Source: a virus
Length of the DNA stretch: 64,000 bases
Strand: one strand, 5' to 3'
IMG/VR virus record: IMGVR_UViG_3300029448_000014
Coordinates: 1 to 64,000 of that record
Part shown: positions 31,406 through 38,649 of the stretch, piece after piece
Numbering within the stretch: the stretch's first letter is position 1
Layout of the letters: the number at the start of each line of letters is the position of its first letter
Program-made: the position numbers and the translations under genes
The notes under the pieces: generated by a model
The model's input: the letters and a program-made list of their open reading frames with translations, nothing else
What the model was told of the DNA's origin: nothing
The model's database searches: none

Positions 31406-31729
31406 TTATTCATTAACACAGATAGGGGTGTATTTTGATGCTTTATCGGATACTTCCCAGGTTCCGTTATATGCCCCAACTCGACAGGCAGTTTGGTGCT
31501 TACAGCAGAAGCAGCCGTGTCCGTAACATTCTTTAGATAAGCGCTTATCTTTTGCAATGCCCTTTATTTGAAATAAAGAACTTATGTACCCACAGCAAAG
31601 AGAATGCTTTTGAACATAGGAACGCATCGCTTCATACATGACTTCTGACATAGTCACACCAAAAGCATTGGCATAGTCTTTGAGCATACTGTGACATTGG
31701 TCAGGCATTTGAACTTGCAGTTTTTTCAA
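31406..31729 (-). CDS. ribbon-helix-helix protein with Cys-rich C-terminus
   Basis: 107 residues from a probable TTG start at 31729 (the frame stays open to 31795). The first 45 residues, LKKLQVQMPDQCHSMLKDYA and FGVTMSEVMYEAMRSYVQKH, form a typical RHH DNA-binding fold (strand-helix-helix). The second half is Cys-rich (CCGY, CYGHGCFCCKHQTAC), a possible metal site, unusual in RHH repressors. It may regulate phage transcription. A second, minimal RHH gene lies upstream. Confidence 0.6.
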   Translation of the reverse strand: MKKLQVQMPDQCHSMLKDYANAFGVTMSEVMYEAMRSYVQKHSLCCGYISSLFQIKGIAKDKRLSKECYGHGCFCCKHQTACRVGAYNGTWEVSDKASKYTPICVNE

Positions 31730-31825
31730 GTCATTTCCAAAAAGGTATAGTCGGATTCTAATTACATTGATAAGTAAATTTGCGCAGTAAGACACCGAAT
31801 GGAAACATTTAAGTTACCTTAAGTT

Positions 31826-31993
31826 TTAATGTGAATCAATTTCTACATTTTGCTGTAAATACATTTCAATAGCATTTGCCATGACATCGTTCATTGTGAC
31901 ATTGATTTGAGCTGCATGAATTTTTAATTTCAAGTGAGTTTCCGTGTCTAGAAGAACCGTAACTCGTTTTTTAGGCGACATCATGAGATTCAT
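31826..31993 (-). CDS. minimal ribbon-helix-helix (CopG-like) protein
   Basis: 55 residues starting at 31993 or at ATG 31984/31981. KKRVTVLLDTETHLKLKIHA is the RHH strand and first helix; NVTMNDVMANAIEMYLQQN is the second. Full length for a CopG-like repressor. With the neighbouring RHH gene it forms a possible regulatory pair directly beside inverted-repeat element B. Confidence 0.65.
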   Translation of the reverse strand: MNLMMSPKKRVTVLLDTETHLKLKIHAAQINVTMNDVMANAIEMYLQQNVEIDSH

Positions 31994-32130
31994 GTGCCCA
32001 CACTATAGGGGATTTGCTTAACAAAACTACAGATCACTGTAAAAATGTTTTTACAGTGCGTTTTTGCCACGTTACTGCTGTGGTTTCTAGATCCATTGCA
32101 ATGACTGCAATTCAGGCAATAATTTAGGCA

Positions 32131-32243
32131 AAAACCACGTTTGCCACATTCGATTCTCTATATACTTCTTTTTTAATACATAGTCCTTTCTATAGACTAT
32201 TTATTTTGCAGTTTATAGTAAGTAGTGCAGCAAGCGTGGTTTT
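32131..32243 (+). repeat. inverted-repeat element, copy B
   Basis: Left arm 32131-32147 (AAAACCACGTTTGCCAC), right arm 32227-32243 (GCAGCAAGCGTGGTTTT): 14 of 17 positions pair, one more is U.G, two do not pair. The 79-nt core is AT-rich with TAGTC/GACTA inside. Unlike copies A and C, no + strand ORF follows; it lies between the RHH gene and the convergent end of a - strand gene. Confidence 0.65.
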
Positions 32244-32259
32244 GTAGTTTAGATGGAAA

Positions 32260-32808
32260 TTAAGTCCTATTGCTAGGGACAAGCATATTGCCAAGATTTA
32301 ATTTATAATTATCAGCAAAGGATTGCGCCTCTTTGTTTTTGTCAGGCTTATTTATATATGACTTTCTATTTTCTTGTAAATTAGAACCATACTGCTGATC
32401 AAAGTTATCTTTTACTGATTCATCGCCAAAAATATAATTACCTTTGTAGGGAAGAACTTTTCTTTCATAGGCATCTGTATAAGCATTAGCCTCTGCTGCC
32501 CGTTCAGATAGCTTGACAGGTAATTCAGGTTCAGGTTCAGGTGTAGGTTTAGGAGCTACAGGTTCAGGAGCTGGCGGAGCAGGAGCAGGGGGGGCTGCCT
32601 GATAAATAGGCATGTCAAATGTTCTTTCTTGGTTAGCGGATCGTTTCCATCCATCGATACGGATCGGCTCGTAGCCAGTAAGGTTACGTCCTTCTGCTTT
32701 TGCCTTTTTATCCGCTTCAGACTTTTGCCGACTTAAGTCTTGTAAAATTACATGTAAATCTCTCCCAGTGTTCTCTTTGCTACCATCTGCGTAATAAAGA
32801 GTTGCCAT
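32260..32808 (-). CDS. Pro-rich hypothetical protein, paralogue 1
   Basis: 182 residues: variable N-terminus, a Pro/Ala/Glu linker (about 70-98), then a conserved block shared with the neighbour: ELPVKLSERAAEANAYTDAY and ERKVLPYKGNYIFGDESV. The C-terminus diverges. The two genes are clearly a tandem duplication. Function unknown; the linker plus short domain might be a structural or interaction module. Confidence 0.7.
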   Translation of the reverse strand: MATLYYADGSKENTGRDLHVILQDLSRQKSEADKKAKAEGRNLTGYEPIRIDGWKRSANQERTFDMPIYQAAPPAPAPPAPEPVAPKPTPEPEPELPVKLSERAAEANAYTDAYERKVLPYKGNYIFGDESVKDNFDQQYGSNLQENRKSYINKPDKNKEAQSFADNYKLNLGNMLVPSNRT

Positions 32809-32860
32809 CAGCTTATCCTGCTAATAAAAAGTGTAGATTAATCTTACTTCCTATTTTAAC

Positions 32861-33439
32861 TTAGTATTCACCAAGTTTAAGAGAGTAATCAAGCTTTTCC
32901 CTATCGTTAGCTTTAATTTCTTTAGCTTTATCGTCAAGAATGTTTGGATTCTTTGTTTTTAGTTCGTTTGTAAGGTTAGTTTGGTATTGATTCTTAAAAT
33001 TCTGCTCAACTGATTCATCACCAAAAATATAATTACCTTTATATGGAAGAACCTTTCTTTCATATGCATCTGTATAAGCATTAGCATCAGCTGCTCGTTC
33101 GGATAGTTTGACAGGTAATTCAGGTTTAGGTTCAGGCGTAGGTTCTGGAGTAGGTGCTGGTTCAGGGGCTGGAGTAGAAGCAGGTTCAGGTTGTGGGATT
33201 TTATAAATAGGAATAACTTCATCGTAGTCATTGTCATCTATTCCGCCTGAGCCCCAATCGTCGAATGTAAATGCAGGTTTAGCACCACCGTGTGGCTGGT
33301 ATAGTGTATATTGTTCTGGATTTTTTTGAGCAGCAGTTATATGTTTCAAGTCTTCTGTTCGGCCATACTTAGCGTCATGCTTCGCGTGCGTTGTACGTGT
33401 TCCCCATTGATAGTCATTAATGCCAAAAAGGTCAGCCAT
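32861..33439 (-). CDS. Pro-rich hypothetical protein, paralogue 2
   Basis: 192 residues. N-terminal 80 residues differ from the neighbour; the linker (PAPEPAPTPEPTPEPKPE) and the block ELPVKLSERAADANAYTDAY / ERKVLPYKGNYIFGDESV are nearly identical, also at DNA level (about 32410-32510 versus 33010-33110). Both starts are preceded by a similar leader (TAGTAAAAAGTG-type and TTAATC). Recent tandem duplication with divergence of the ends. Confidence 0.7.
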   Translation of the reverse strand: MADLFGINDYQWGTRTTHAKHDAKYGRTEDLKHITAAQKNPEQYTLYQPHGGAKPAFTFDDWGSGGIDDNDYDEVIPIYKIPQPEPASTPAPEPAPTPEPTPEPKPELPVKLSERAADANAYTDAYERKVLPYKGNYIFGDESVEQNFKNQYQTNLTNELKTKNPNILDDKAKEIKANDREKLDYSLKLGEY

Positions 33440-33515
33440 AGTATTTCACTTTGCTAGTAAAAAGTGTAGATTAATCCCAATTCCTATATTAACTTAGTAT
33501 TTAAGCAAAGTGATA

Positions 33516-33586
33516 CGAGACATACCAGATTCGAACTGGTACAAACTGCGAATAGGCAGTCGTGATAGCCATTTCACTAATGTCCC
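33516..33586 (-). tRNA. tRNA-like gene, anticodon arm irregular
   Basis: 71 nt on the - strand. Acceptor GGGACAT pairs with ATGTCTC (one G.U), the D arm is GTGA/TCAC with GG in the loop, the T arm ACCAG-TTCGAAT-CTGGT is perfect, and the discriminator is G. The anticodon region ACTGC-CTATTC-GCAGT gives a 5-bp stem with only six loop bases; the alternative GACTG/CAGTT pairing gives eight. With the six-base loop the anticodon would be ATT (Asn-like, consistent with G73), but I cannot decide. No CCA encoded. Either a normal tRNA of odd geometry or a decayed or specialised one. Confidence 0.7.
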
Positions 33587-33640
33587 AATAAGAAATGGGG
33601 AGGAATTGCACCTCCCCTAGTTTCAGCTATCTGTCATCTC

Positions 33641-33859
33641 TTAGTTAAGGTGACTTTCTAAAGTTTGCAAAATATCGCGCATGGTTGCACGTGCAAAGCC
33701 ATTAGCACCTATAACAGATTCTGTTGGTTCAGTTTTAGTATGGTAAAGCTCATATTTCGTTAAAAAACGAGCTTTTTCACAGTATGTTGCTGATTCATCT
33801 AGCTGCATGATGAGTTTCTCAACAAGTGGTCGAGAGATACGAATCATCTCTGGTTCCAT
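33641..33859 (-). CDS. small hypothetical protein (72 aa)
   Basis: 72 residues, helical (ISRPLVEKLIMQLDESATYC). No family recognised. Starts at 33859 right after a family hairpin and ends about 55 nt from the tRNA-like gene. Confidence 0.55.
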   Translation of the reverse strand: MEPEMIRISRPLVEKLIMQLDESATYCEKARFLTKYELYHTKTEPTESVIGANGFARATMRDILQTLESHLN

Positions 33860-33893
33860 GGCTGTTACCTGATGTTGGACACAAATATCGAAC

Positions 33894-33909
33894 CCCGGCG
33901 TTAGCCGGG
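33894..33909 (-). terminator. GTTA-loop hairpin
   Basis: CCCGGC-GTTA-GCCGGG, 6-bp stem, 27 nt after the stop of the 25-residue membrane peptide gene (33936) on the - strand. No T tract. Confidence 0.6.
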
Positions 33910-33935
33910 TAAAGCTACTAAATTTGTGTACTTAA

Positions 33936-34013
33936 TCAATGGAAAATTAATGAGGCAGTGATACAGCCTACAGAAAAGCCTGAAAATAAGCTCAACACAA
34001 TTGTAGTACTCAT
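33936..34013 (-). CDS. tiny membrane peptide (25 aa)
   Basis: 25 residues, one hydrophobic helix (MSTTIVLSLFSGFSVGCITA...). ATG start at 34013, 15 nt before the start of the gene behind. Its end is marked by a family hairpin, as for other small genes here, which supports it. Similar mini membrane peptides occur in cyanophages; role unknown. Confidence 0.4.
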   Translation of the reverse strand: MSTTIVLSLFSGFSVGCITASLIFH

Positions 34014-34027
34014 TAAATCAATAGCTG

Positions 34028-34156
34028 CTATTTATTTAATTTAGCGTTGATTTTTGCCGCTTTCTTAAGTATTTTCTGCCCTGTTTTGCGATCAACACAG
34101 TGGGCAGCTAAATTCATTACTTTAATTAATTTTGCGTATTGTTTGGAGTAATTCAT
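34028..34156 (-). CDS. small basic protein (42 aa)
   Basis: 42 residues, helical and Lys-rich (MNYSKQYAKLIKVMNLAAHC ... AAKINAKLNK). Its ATG (34156) overlaps the stop of the HAD-type gene by 4 nt, which supports translation. Not recognised. Confidence 0.55.
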   Translation of the reverse strand: MNYSKQYAKLIKVMNLAAHCVDRKTGQKILKKAAKINAKLNK

Positions 34157-34677
34157 AGACCATAAGCATAGGTTAATTCGGGGTGTTTATCCCAATATTC
34201 GTTGTTAGTATTCAGTTGAATAGTATCAACACCCTGTAGTTCAGCACCACGGATATTGGCTGGTGAATCATCAAACAATGTACCGACCATGCGGTATTTC
34301 TGTTGCAAGTATTGAATCATTGCCTGCTTAACAACACTAGAGGTTTCACCTTCGGTACTAAGTAAGAGTACGTCAAAGGGTATGTTGTTTCGCTGTAGCC
34401 ATTCAAAGGTTTCAGGTAAACGACTTGAAGGCCTTGCAGTTGCAATAGCAATGGCGTCACCAAAGCTGTGCAGCATTTGAACTAACTCAACCATAACGTT
34501 ATTTGCTGGAAAATTACGCGAGGCATCAAAGAACAAGTCTTTAGTCATGCCAGCGTTGTTAAATCCAGCAGGTTTACAAGTAAGAGTGTCATCAACATCA
34601 ATTACGTGCACGACTTGATCCTTAGAGGGATCAGTCATTGAAAGTCCTGTGAACAGGTCGCTTCCGATTGTATTCAT
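34153..34677 (-). CDS. HAD-superfamily phosphatase, PNK 3'-phosphatase-like
   Basis: 174 residues. HAD motif I HVIDVDDTL (Asp27, Asp29), motif II ATARP (like the T4 PNKP phosphatase region), motif IV TLFDDSPANI. The Lys motif III may be the VVKQ helix. Phage HAD enzymes of this kind trim 3' phosphates or act on nucleotides. The DDT plus ATARP pattern resembles polynucleotide kinase 3'-phosphatase domains; no kinase domain is present. It starts the small-gene unit towards the tRNA-like gene. Confidence 0.75.
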   Translation of the reverse strand: MNTIGSDLFTGLSMTDPSKDQVVHVIDVDDTLTCKPAGFNNAGMTKDLFFDASRNFPANNVMVELVQMLHSFGDAIAIATARPSSRLPETFEWLQRNNIPFDVLLLSTEGETSSVVKQAMIQYLQQKYRMVGTLFDDSPANIRGAELQGVDTIQLNTNNEYWDKHPELTYAYGL

Positions 34678-34708
34678 AAATAAATTTCAAAGTTCATTGA
34701 GATTAACA

Positions 34709-34724
34709 GCCGGAGTTATTCGGC
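34709..34724. repeat. GTTA-loop hairpin in divergent region
   Basis: GCCGGA-GTTA-TTCGGC; all six pairs form (one G.U). It is upstream of the HAD gene rather than after a stop, so it is not an obvious terminator. The divergent gap 34678-34870 also holds a second hairpin at 34755-34772. Confidence 0.5.
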
Positions 34725-34754
34725 ATTGACTGTTCTTAGACGACATAAATGCCT

Positions 34755-34772
34755 TTGCTTACTAATAAGCAA
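34755..34772. promoter_or_regulatory. hairpin in divergent intergenic region
   Basis: TTGCTTA-CTAA-TAAGCAA, a perfect 7-bp stem with a four-base loop, between divergent transcription units. No T tract. May be a regulatory site. Confidence 0.35.
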
Positions 34773-34870
34773 GCGTCTTAATTTGTTTTAGTTAGTTATA
34801 CAAACTATCTAAAATAAAGAGGTAAGTAAGTAATACCTAGATGAATAAATAGTCATAGGTATGTGTATGG

Positions 34871-36034
34871 GTGCAGATCAATCCTGGGTATAGAAGTAAT
34901 TTGTCCAATAGGGAAATTGCTCGTATCAATACGTTATCTCCAACAAAAAGGGCTCAGATTCGGCATAGTTTGCAATATTCAAACAATGATGCGCTTGATG
35001 ATTTATTGCGTAATTACGCTGGTGGAACAGATGATCCTGTGATTCAATTATTGTTAGATCAAGAATTTAAGGACGCAATAGTTCACGGTGCTTCTGGTGA
35101 AGGATATAGGTATCAAGATACTAAGCCTGGAACAAGAGGCGAAGGTAATGGTAAATATCTATTGATGGCCGATAAACCTACGGATTACGGTCCTGAAGAG
35201 CAGGCTGCATTAGAAATTCTTGCATTAAGAAAAGAACTTGACTATGTACAGGGTGGAAGGATTGATCCTATTGACCCTGAAAGCGCCTTATACCAAATGA
35301 TTGCTCGTCACAATGCTGCTAACATTAGGCCTACTTCAATTAAAGCAATAGGTGAAGGAGGCATTGATAAAGACAGAAGAATGCATCCTGATTTGCCACC
35401 TCAAACTCTTGCAAATGCTACTGTTGCAACTAATAACCAATTAATAGACAATTTACTGGGTAACGAAAGGTACGAACAATCAATTACCGATGTAGATAAA
35501 AATGGTATTAGAAGCGGTATTCCAGTAGAGCATAAACTTTCATTTGATGGTCATGAAGCTTTAGGCAGGGAGCCAAGTAACAGAATGCTGGGAAGTACAG
35601 TTAAAAACAGTGTACTTAGATCAGAAGGTGATCCATACCGCCAGCAAATATTGTTACTTAGAAAAGCTGCAGAACTTGAAGACGCTTTTAGATTAAATCA
35701 TGGTAGAGATGTAAGGGAATATATGGTTGATAATGATTGGGATTATAAGCCTTATCAAACAGTTATGCCAAAGCTTGAGGATTTCGGTACAGTAGATAAA
35801 GGCGCAAGAAAGTTAACTTCTGACAAATCTATTATGAAATCCCCATTACGAATGGCAGGTACTCGACCTGAAATGGTAAGACTTGCTTCTGGCAAACGTT
35901 ACGAAAGCCCTGGAGAAAGTAAGGAGCGTGGCCTCTATGTGGATAGTGGCGGTGGTGATGTAACCATTGGAGAAGGCGCTCTTCGAAGCAATGGTAATGG
36001 CAACGGTAAGCGTAAGAATGGCAATGGCCACTAA
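34871..36034 (+). CDS. hypothetical protein, possible nuclease-like core
   Basis: 387 residues from GTG 34871, on the + strand in the - strand block. No clear family. The stretch about 220-250 (GIPVEHKLSFDGHEALGREP then SNRMLGST) resembles an HNH-type region with spaced His and Asn, but cysteines and an unambiguous second His are missing. The C-terminal 60 residues are Gly/Asn/Lys-rich and disordered. Could be a virion protein or nuclease. The stop is separated from the convergent SSB gene by a family hairpin. Confidence 0.5.
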   Translation: MQINPGYRSNLSNREIARINTLSPTKRAQIRHSLQYSNNDALDDLLRNYAGGTDDPVIQLLLDQEFKDAIVHGASGEGYRYQDTKPGTRGEGNGKYLLMADKPTDYGPEEQAALEILALRKELDYVQGGRIDPIDPESALYQMIARHNAANIRPTSIKAIGEGGIDKDRRMHPDLPPQTLANATVATNNQLIDNLLGNERYEQSITDVDKNGIRSGIPVEHKLSFDGHEALGREPSNRMLGSTVKNSVLRSEGDPYRQQILLLRKAAELEDAFRLNHGRDVREYMVDNDWDYKPYQTVMPKLEDFGTVDKGARKLTSDKSIMKSPLRMAGTRPEMVRLASGKRYESPGESKERGLYVDSGGGDVTIGEGALRSNGNGNGKRKNGNGH

Positions 36035-36059
36035 AGGCAAGGCTGTTTAAATAAAAGTA

Positions 36060-36085
36060 AAAAAGCCTCCGGTGTTAACCGGAGG
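36060..36085 (-). terminator. terminator of OB-fold gene
   Basis: CCTCCGGT-GTTA-ACCGGAGG, an 8-bp perfect stem, 8 nt after the - strand stop at 36093, followed on that strand by GC and a T-rich run (TTTTTTACTTTT). The longest stem of the family and a convincing intrinsic terminator. Confidence 0.8.
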
Positions 36086-36092
36086 TGCAGGA

Positions 36093-36545
36093 TCAGAAGA
36101 CGGGAGATTCGTCAATTACAGCTTCTGCTGGTTGAGCGTCTGCTGGTCGTACAACAACGCCAGTCTTACGTACAGCATTCTCAACTTTGTCCTTAGGCAT
36201 AGCACCTAAGCCACCAGTTGGGACTTGAACGTCAAGCATCTCAATTGTAGGACGCTTAAGCATTACAACTTCACCTTGTGAGTTAGTGTATGTTTCTGCA
36301 ATGGACTTGATATGTCCAGTGAGAGTAATCATACGACCTACAGGGAGTTTGCCATTGTTGTACAAGGCAAGCAAACCGTTGCTATTCAAGAACTTGATGT
36401 TTGCGCCTTCGTCATCATTCATAAAATTCGTGATGACAGTGACGGCGATAAACTCTCCGTTCCGTCCATTCACCAAGTCAATGTTGCTAATGCGGCCATT
36501 GACGGTGAAAGTGTTAAATGCAGCGTAAGTTTTGTAGTCTGTCAA
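36093..36545 (-). CDS. single-stranded DNA-binding protein, OB fold
   Basis: 150 residues, SSB-like. FNTFTVNGRISNIDLVNGRN and GEFIAVTVITNF form the first strands, GRMITLTGHIKSIAETYTNS and KRPTIEMLDVQVP the later ones, and the tail is acidic with a terminal aromatic (VIDESPVF), the SSB C-terminal tip type. It likely binds ssDNA or recruits partners. A third OB-fold protein in the window, away from the replication operon. Confidence 0.7.
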   Translation of the reverse strand: MTDYKTYAAFNTFTVNGRISNIDLVNGRNGEFIAVTVITNFMNDDEGANIKFLNSNGLLALYNNGKLPVGRMITLTGHIKSIAETYTNSQGEVVMLKRPTIEMLDVQVPTGGLGAMPKDKVENAVRKTGVVVRPADAQPAEAVIDESPVF

Positions 36546-36570
36546 GGTTGTTACCTGTTAGTTGGACATG

Positions 36571-36604
36571 AAAAAACACAACCGGTGTTAACCGGAAGTG
36601 TTGG
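36571..36604 (-). terminator. terminator of 79-residue protein gene
   Basis: ACCGGT-GTTA-ACCGGA core (36582-36595) with outer AACAC/GTGTT arms separated by AA on both sides, and a T tract on the - strand (36576 to 36571). It starts 10 nt after the stop at 36614. Confidence 0.75.
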
Positions 36605-36613
36605 GTTAGGGAT

Positions 36614-36853
36614 TTAGACTTGGGCTAAAAAAGCACCAGCGTCATGGATTTTCTCGCCAACAATGGCAAGTACAAGTCCGACGTTGTTAACGCCACCACG
36701 GCAGCGTTGACGTACTTCTTTCCAATCGACCTGCTTAATCCAGACAATAGTGTCTGATACAGGAGGGAAGCTTTTAAATGCACCTTCGTCAAGTGACCAC
36801 TCAGGGTCGCCACTTACGATTCGTGCATTAGCTTCAAAGTCTGAACTAGTCAT
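36614..36853 (-). CDS. hypothetical protein (79 aa)
   Basis: 79 residues from ATG 36853 (MTSSDFEANARIVSGDPEWS); the frame is open to 36970, but that part crosses a family hairpin and another gene, so the shorter start is preferred. Alpha/beta, neutral. No family recognised. Has its own terminator. Confidence 0.55.
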   Translation of the reverse strand: MTSSDFEANARIVSGDPEWSLDEGAFKSFPPVSDTIVWIKQVDWKEVRQRCRGGVNNVGLVLAIVGEKIHDAGAFLAQV

Positions 36854-36881
36854 CAATTTATTGATTGAAGAACAAGAAAAA

Positions 36882-36906
36882 ACACAGCCGGTGTTAACCG
36901 GCGTGT
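36882..36906 (-). terminator. terminator hairpin containing a stop codon
   Basis: GCCGGT-GTTA-ACCGGC (36887-36902) with ACAC/GTGT extension and a T tract on the - strand (AAAAAA at 36877-36882 on +). The TAA of the 42-residue gene lies in the loop (36894-36896), so the hairpin both ends translation and, probably, transcription. Confidence 0.7.
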
Positions 36907-37022
36907 ATTTCAAAGGTTTCTTCCATTGGTAAGAGTGGCAGCAAAGCCAATCCACACAGTGGTGCTTCAAAATTAAGAGCTAAAGTTAGTGCAGCATAAA
37001 ATGTGATTGCGATACGGTTCAA
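36894..37022 (-). CDS. small hydrophobic protein (42 aa), TTG start
   Basis: 42 residues from TTG 37022, whose TTG overlaps the TGA of the gene before it (TTGA). NRIAITFYAALTLALNFEAP and CGLALLPLLPMEE: one membrane-like segment. The stop is inside a terminator hairpin. The same TTGA coupling is seen in the tiny gene at 39792. Confidence 0.45.
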   Translation of the reverse strand: MNRIAITFYAALTLALNFEAPLCGLALLPLLPMEETFEIHAG

Positions 37023-37381
37023 GAGACATTGCAATCGCAAGGGTCTTCACCGAGATCTACTTTATCGAGGCATGAATATGCTATATGAATAAGCTTTTCA
37101 TCACCTGCCCATAGTAGGCAAGTATCATCTTTCTCACTAAACTTCTTGTCAGCTATAACATCGTGCCATGCACCTAAGTGACTAAGGATGCGAAGACCAA
37201 GAGCTTTTGCAGCAATTGGACCTGGATGATCTTCTTGAAGTGTTTCTATGAGTGCATCAATATATACATCTAAATCGACTTTAGCTCCGTCAGAAGTTTC
37301 TGCAGGGACAAAGTCTGGTTCAGCATCGACTTGAAGACTGAGCAGCTGATTTCGTGAAATGCTGTCAGGTATGAATGTCAT
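37019..37381 (-). CDS. hypothetical protein (120 aa)
   Basis: 120 residues, acidic (DLDVYIDALIETLQEDHPGP) with two Cys in the final CDCNVS. The pattern IAYSCLDKVDLGEDPCDC could hold a metal, but no family is recognised. Coupled to the small hydrophobic gene. Confidence 0.55.
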   Translation of the reverse strand: MTFIPDSISRNQLLSLQVDAEPDFVPAETSDGAKVDLDVYIDALIETLQEDHPGPIAAKALGLRILSHLGAWHDVIADKKFSEKDDTCLLWAGDEKLIHIAYSCLDKVDLGEDPCDCNVS

Positions 37382-37400
37382 TATTTATTGACTAAGAACA

Positions 37401-37430
37401 TAAAAAACCAAGGCCGTCGTTAGATCGGCC
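37401..37430 (-). terminator. terminator hairpin of small gene unit
   Basis: GGCCGTC-GTTA-GATCGGCC (37412-37430) with one bulged T and flanking AACC/GGTT, then a T tract on the - strand (37407 to 37402). It begins 10 nt after the stop at 37440. Confidence 0.7.
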
Positions 37431-37439
37431 AAGGTTGGA

Positions 37440-37607
37440 TTAAAACGGAAGGTGGACTATTCCACTCCCGTTATGTATGTACAACAAAGGTTCAATGTTG
37501 TGATTCTTACGAAGGGAGTGAGCTGCATGTGTAGCTAAGTCCTTATCTCCGTAAGGTAGTACATTTGTAGACCCACGGGGGGTCTTGTACTGCAGGTAGT
37601 AGGTCAT
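37440..37607 (-). CDS. small hypothetical protein (55 aa)
   Basis: 55 residues from ATG 37607 (MTYYLQYKTPRGSTNVLPYG); start overlaps the stop of the upstream gene (TGATGA-type), so coupled. The longer frame to 37628 is less likely. Beta-rich, His-rich; not recognised. Confidence 0.55.
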   Translation of the reverse strand: MTYYLQYKTPRGSTNVLPYGDKDLATHAAHSLRKNHNIEPLLYIHNGSGIVHLPF

Positions 37608-37765
37608 CAAGGATGAGGCCTCCTGCATGTTCGAATGTCTTCGTCGTAGTCATCATAAAGACTTTCAATCCACGCAAGATGGACTGCACGTCTATGCTCT
37701 ACATTTTCGCGCCACTCAGAAGTACCGGGATGGTCTTCAGGATCTAGCGCAGGTTCATAAGCCAT
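37607..37765 (-). CDS. small acidic protein (52 aa)
   Basis: 52 residues from ATG 37765 (MAYEPALDPEDHPGTSEWRE), acidic middle and basic Cys-containing end. Its stop at 37607-37609 shares a base with the next start. No family known, but the DPEDHPGTSEWRE style is coding-like. Confidence 0.5.
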   Translation of the reverse strand: MAYEPALDPEDHPGTSEWRENVEHRRAVHLAWIESLYDDYDEDIRTCRRPHP

Positions 37766-37799
37766 ATTAGATAAACAAAGGATATGAAGTTGTTACGCC

Positions 37800-38012
37800 T
37801 CAGACGAGGGATGTGCTCAATTGAGCCCAACCTGCATCGGAAATAAAGTTTCCGACGTTGTCTGTAAAGAGTGGAGCGGAACCATCTGGTAGGACGGCGC
37901 ACTGTGCCTCTTCAGTGAGGTAGTTGTAAGCATCTTCGTTTAGAGGCATAACCAACGAGAGTCCAGGAATAGCTGTGTTGCTAATGATCTGGAAGTCTGT
38001 GGTTACTGCCAT
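37800..38012 (-). CDS. hypothetical protein (70 aa)
   Basis: 70 residues, alpha/beta (AVTTDFQIISNTAIPGLSLV; EDAYNYLTEEAQCAVLPDGS). No family recognised. Preceded by a leader with a family hairpin. Confidence 0.6.
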   Translation of the reverse strand: MAVTTDFQIISNTAIPGLSLVMPLNEDAYNYLTEEAQCAVLPDGSAPLFTDNVGNFISDAGWAQLSTSLV

Positions 38013-38047
38013 TTAGGTTTTGAAGTTATAGAACATTAAAACCAACT

Positions 38048-38063
38048 CCCGGTATTAACCGGG
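38048..38063 (-). terminator. GTTA-family hairpin (ATTA loop)
   Basis: CCCGGT-ATTA-ACCGGG, 6-bp stem, between the small membrane gene (stop 38131) and the 70-residue gene. No T tract. Confidence 0.55.
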
Positions 38064-38130
38064 AAGGCTGTGAGGTTGTTCAGGCTGTTATTTAGCAAAC
38101 CTGCTTGTTTCTATTTATAGCACCTATTTC

Positions 38131-38253
38131 TTACTGGTATTTACCTGAGCCGGTCCTATTACGTGAGAATCCGTACATAAGGACAACAGCAGTTGAGGTA
38201 ACCCCTATTAGCCCAATTACAGCGAGAATAATGTTTGATTCAGAGAAGATCAT
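38131..38253 (-). CDS. small membrane protein (40 aa)
   Basis: 40 residues from ATG 38253: MIFSESNIILAVIGLIGVTS then a short basic end (GFSRNRTGSGKYQ). One membrane helix with the positive-inside end. The 16-nt sequence ACCTGCTTGTTTCTAT just after it (38099-38114) recurs at 38329-38344. Confidence 0.5.
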   Translation of the reverse strand: MIFSESNIILAVIGLIGVTSTAVVLMYGFSRNRTGSGKYQ

Positions 38254-38285
38254 GGTTATAGATTAAAGTTCGTTAAAACCTATGA

Positions 38286-38300
38286 CCGGCGTTAGCTCGG
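38286..38300 (-). terminator. GTTA-loop hairpin with bulge
   Basis: CCGGC-GTTA-GC(T)CGG with one bulged T, 54 nt after the stop of the exported protein at 38355 on the - strand. Same bulge as the hairpin at 37412. Confidence 0.5.
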
Positions 38301-38354
38301 CAAAGGTTGGTTTAGAGTTAGTTTGGGCACCTACTTGTTTCTATTACCGCATTT

Positions 38355-38570
38355 TTATAAGCCCGCTACCCAACCGCTATTAATGCAGTTAGTAATGACT
38401 TGATGAGCTTCATCGTAGGTAATAATACCTTCGTGAGCGGCAATATTTAGCTCGACAGCTATTTCATAACAGATGTTAGAAGGCTCATGTTCAATGACAG
38501 GTATTTCTATGGGACTAGCAGTTACGGGAGCAACTATTAGCAATAGCCATATACAAGGTAGAAGCATCAT
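38355..38570 (-). CDS. small exported protein
   Basis: 71 residues with a signal peptide (MMLLPCIWLLLIVAPVTASP, cleavage near TAS) and a short mature part with two Cys (ICYEIA, TNCINSG), probably disulphide-bonded in the periplasm. No family recognised. Confidence 0.55.
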   Translation of the reverse strand: MMLLPCIWLLLIVAPVTASPIEIPVIEHEPSNICYEIAVELNIAAHEGIITYDEAHQVITNCINSGWVAGL

Positions 38571-38649
38571 AGTGTTCTTTATAGTGGGTTCTTTATATTG
38601 TCTTAATGTCGCCTAACATTTACAATAGGCGTATGTACATCATACGAAT

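Noticed and set aside
34871-36034. Assignment of this 387-residue protein as an HNH nuclease
   Set aside because: Only a loose H...N pattern is present, without the Cys pairs or a clear second His, so I left it as hypothetical.
36854-36970. N-terminal extension of the 79-residue protein (start 36970)
   Set aside because: It would read through a terminator hairpin and the coupled 42-residue gene; the internal ATG at 36853 fits better.
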